A stretch of DNA of 64,000 nucleotides from positions 147,233-211,232 of the forward strand of contig CAWDTW010000081.1 of assembly GCA_963805295.1 (NCBI GenBank), read 5' to 3'. This DNA is from Roseiarcus sp963805295 (GTDB lineage: Bacteria > Pseudomonadota > Alphaproteobacteria > Rhizobiales > Beijerinckiaceae). Below the pieces are notes generated by a model that worked only from the letters and a program-made list of their open reading frames with translations, was not told the DNA's origin and made no database searches. The position numbers were made by a program, and so were the translations under genes. Shown here piece by piece: positions 63,098-64,000 of this stretch. How positions within the stretch are numbered: position 1 is the first letter of the stretch; every line of letters begins with the position of its first letter.

Positions 63098-64000
63098 GTC
63101 CGCAACCCGTCCTGCCGGATGAGCAAAGTGCCATGCTGCATCCCGAGCTATTAGATCACGACGACCCTGATGCCATTTACCGCGGCGGCCACCGTCTCGA
63201 TCACGCCGAGGGGGCGTCGAAACCGCTCCGGGGCGCCCAGAGGAACAGCCGCGTGGCGCGATAGTCCGCGGCAATCGCCCTATCGATCAGGTGGAGGCGT
63301 CCGCACGCTTCATTGCTGCGCCTGAACACGAGAGGATGCACGACGAGCGCCTCTGGGACTTGCGGCAGAAGCGCGATCGGGAAATGCACGGCATTCCCGA
63401 ATGGGAGGAATTGCGGGCGCTCGCGTCCTCCATCAAGGAGCATACGCTCGTCCATCTCGACGAATACCTGGAACAGTTCGAGGCGAATGCCAAGGCGAAC
63501 GGCATCCAGGTGCATTGGGCAAAAGACGCCGCCGAGCACAACCATATCGTCCACCGGATCCTCGACGACCACGGCGCCAAATCGCTTATCAAGAGCAAGT
63601 CGATGCTCACCGAGGAGTGCGGATTCCGGCACTACATGGCCTCGGTCGGAATCGAGGTGATCGAGACCGATTTGGGCGAGCGCATCCAGCAGCTCGACAA
63701 CGAAGACCCGAGCCATGTCGTGGTGCCGGCGGTGCACAAGCTGCGCACCGACGTCGCCGCGGTGTTCGCCAGGACGATCGGCACCGATCCTGACAACAGC
63801 GACGTGCATTACTTGGCCGAGGCGCAGCGAGAGTCGAACCGACCGCTGATCCTGGCAGCCGACGCCGGCATGACAGGCTGCAATTTCGCTGTCGCCGAGA
63901 CTGGCGGCGTGGTCGTCTGCACCAATGAAGGCAACGCCGATCTTTCGGCCAACGTGCCTAAGCTGCACATCGCCTCGATCGGCATCGAGAAGATCATCCC
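63094..64000 (+). pseudogene. lutB: LutB-type iron-sulfur subunit of lactate utilisation, partial, probable frameshift
   Basis: The ATG at 63094 overlaps lutA and its frame encodes MSPQPVLPDEQSAMLHPELL and AIYRGGHRLDHAEGASKPLR before a stop at 63264. A different frame then carries clear LutB sequence from about 63265: NRPIDQVEASARFIAAPEHE, ERLWDLRQKRDREMHGIPEW, KSLIKSKSMLTEECGFRHYM, VVVPAVHKLRTDVAAVFART, ADAGMTGCNFAVAETGGVVV, running off the right edge before the ferredoxin-like clusters. The break between 63225 and 63270 lacks one base or has two extra. If no frameshift is involved, LutB would start at a later codon such as the ATG at 63336. Confidence 0.8.

Overview
The window is high-GC DNA from an alphaproteobacterium, most likely a member of the Hyphomicrobiales (Rhizobiales) close to Beijerinckiaceae/Methylocystaceae. 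The basis is gene content and order (thrC - M16 protease - GNAT - EAL protein, rpsO-pnp, PmtA, SdhE/sdhCDAB, alpha-type heat-shock promoter) and remembered family sequences. No rRNA, tRNA or CRISPR array was seen.

Layout. 0-16 kb is mostly housekeeping: EAL protein, acetyltransferase, M16 peptidase, thrC, cfa, pnp, rpsO, a prolyl-tRNA deacylase-like protein, a thioredoxin/TPR co-chaperone, truA and dapE. 16-24 kb is a quorum-sensing island. It holds two tandem acyl-homoserine-lactone synthase genes, each preceded by copies of the same small-ORF cassette, and a LuxR-type receptor whose 5' end has been replaced by an IS1634-type element plus an antisense piece of a cfa paralogue. 24-32 kb holds an NRAMP-like transporter, pmtA-pyrF, and dnaK/dnaJ, with dnaK behind a textbook alphaproteobacterial sigma-32 promoter. 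32-39.7 kb is an envelope and copper region: MscL, a Spy-like protein, a Gly-rich repeat protein, and a CopA-type P-ATPase transcribed from a MerR-type promoter with a 19-bp spacer and facing a merR gene.

40-48 kb is an insertion-sequence graveyard. A large nSTAND3 NTPase with an Mrr-like nuclease domain (probably antiphage) is split by an IS4-type and an IS1380-type element and carries a nonsense codon. An aminotransferase is split by an IS1595-type element that is itself split by an ISKra4-type element. 48.5-51.1 kb holds a CoA-ester lyase and a class I fumarase. 51.6-64 kb is a respiratory cluster: poxB, cydA, cydB, sdhE, sdhC, sdhD (split by an IS630-type element), sdhA, an IS1380-type element, sdhB, lutA and lutB. 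Together these would feed electrons from pyruvate, succinate and lactate to quinone, with a cyanide-insensitive-type bd oxidase as outlet. Several members look inactivated.

A striking property of the sequence is the number of single-base frameshifts in genes that should be intact (M16 peptidase, cfa, pnp, a radical SAM gene, merR, cydB twice, lutB). Three of them are the same change, an extra A that turns CGACTC into CGAACTC. I therefore suspect that part of this is assembly error, possibly linked to GANTC methylation, rather than gene decay. The IS-split genes, in contrast, have clean target duplications and can be rejoined exactly. Coordinates of frameshifted genes span the whole reconstructed gene.
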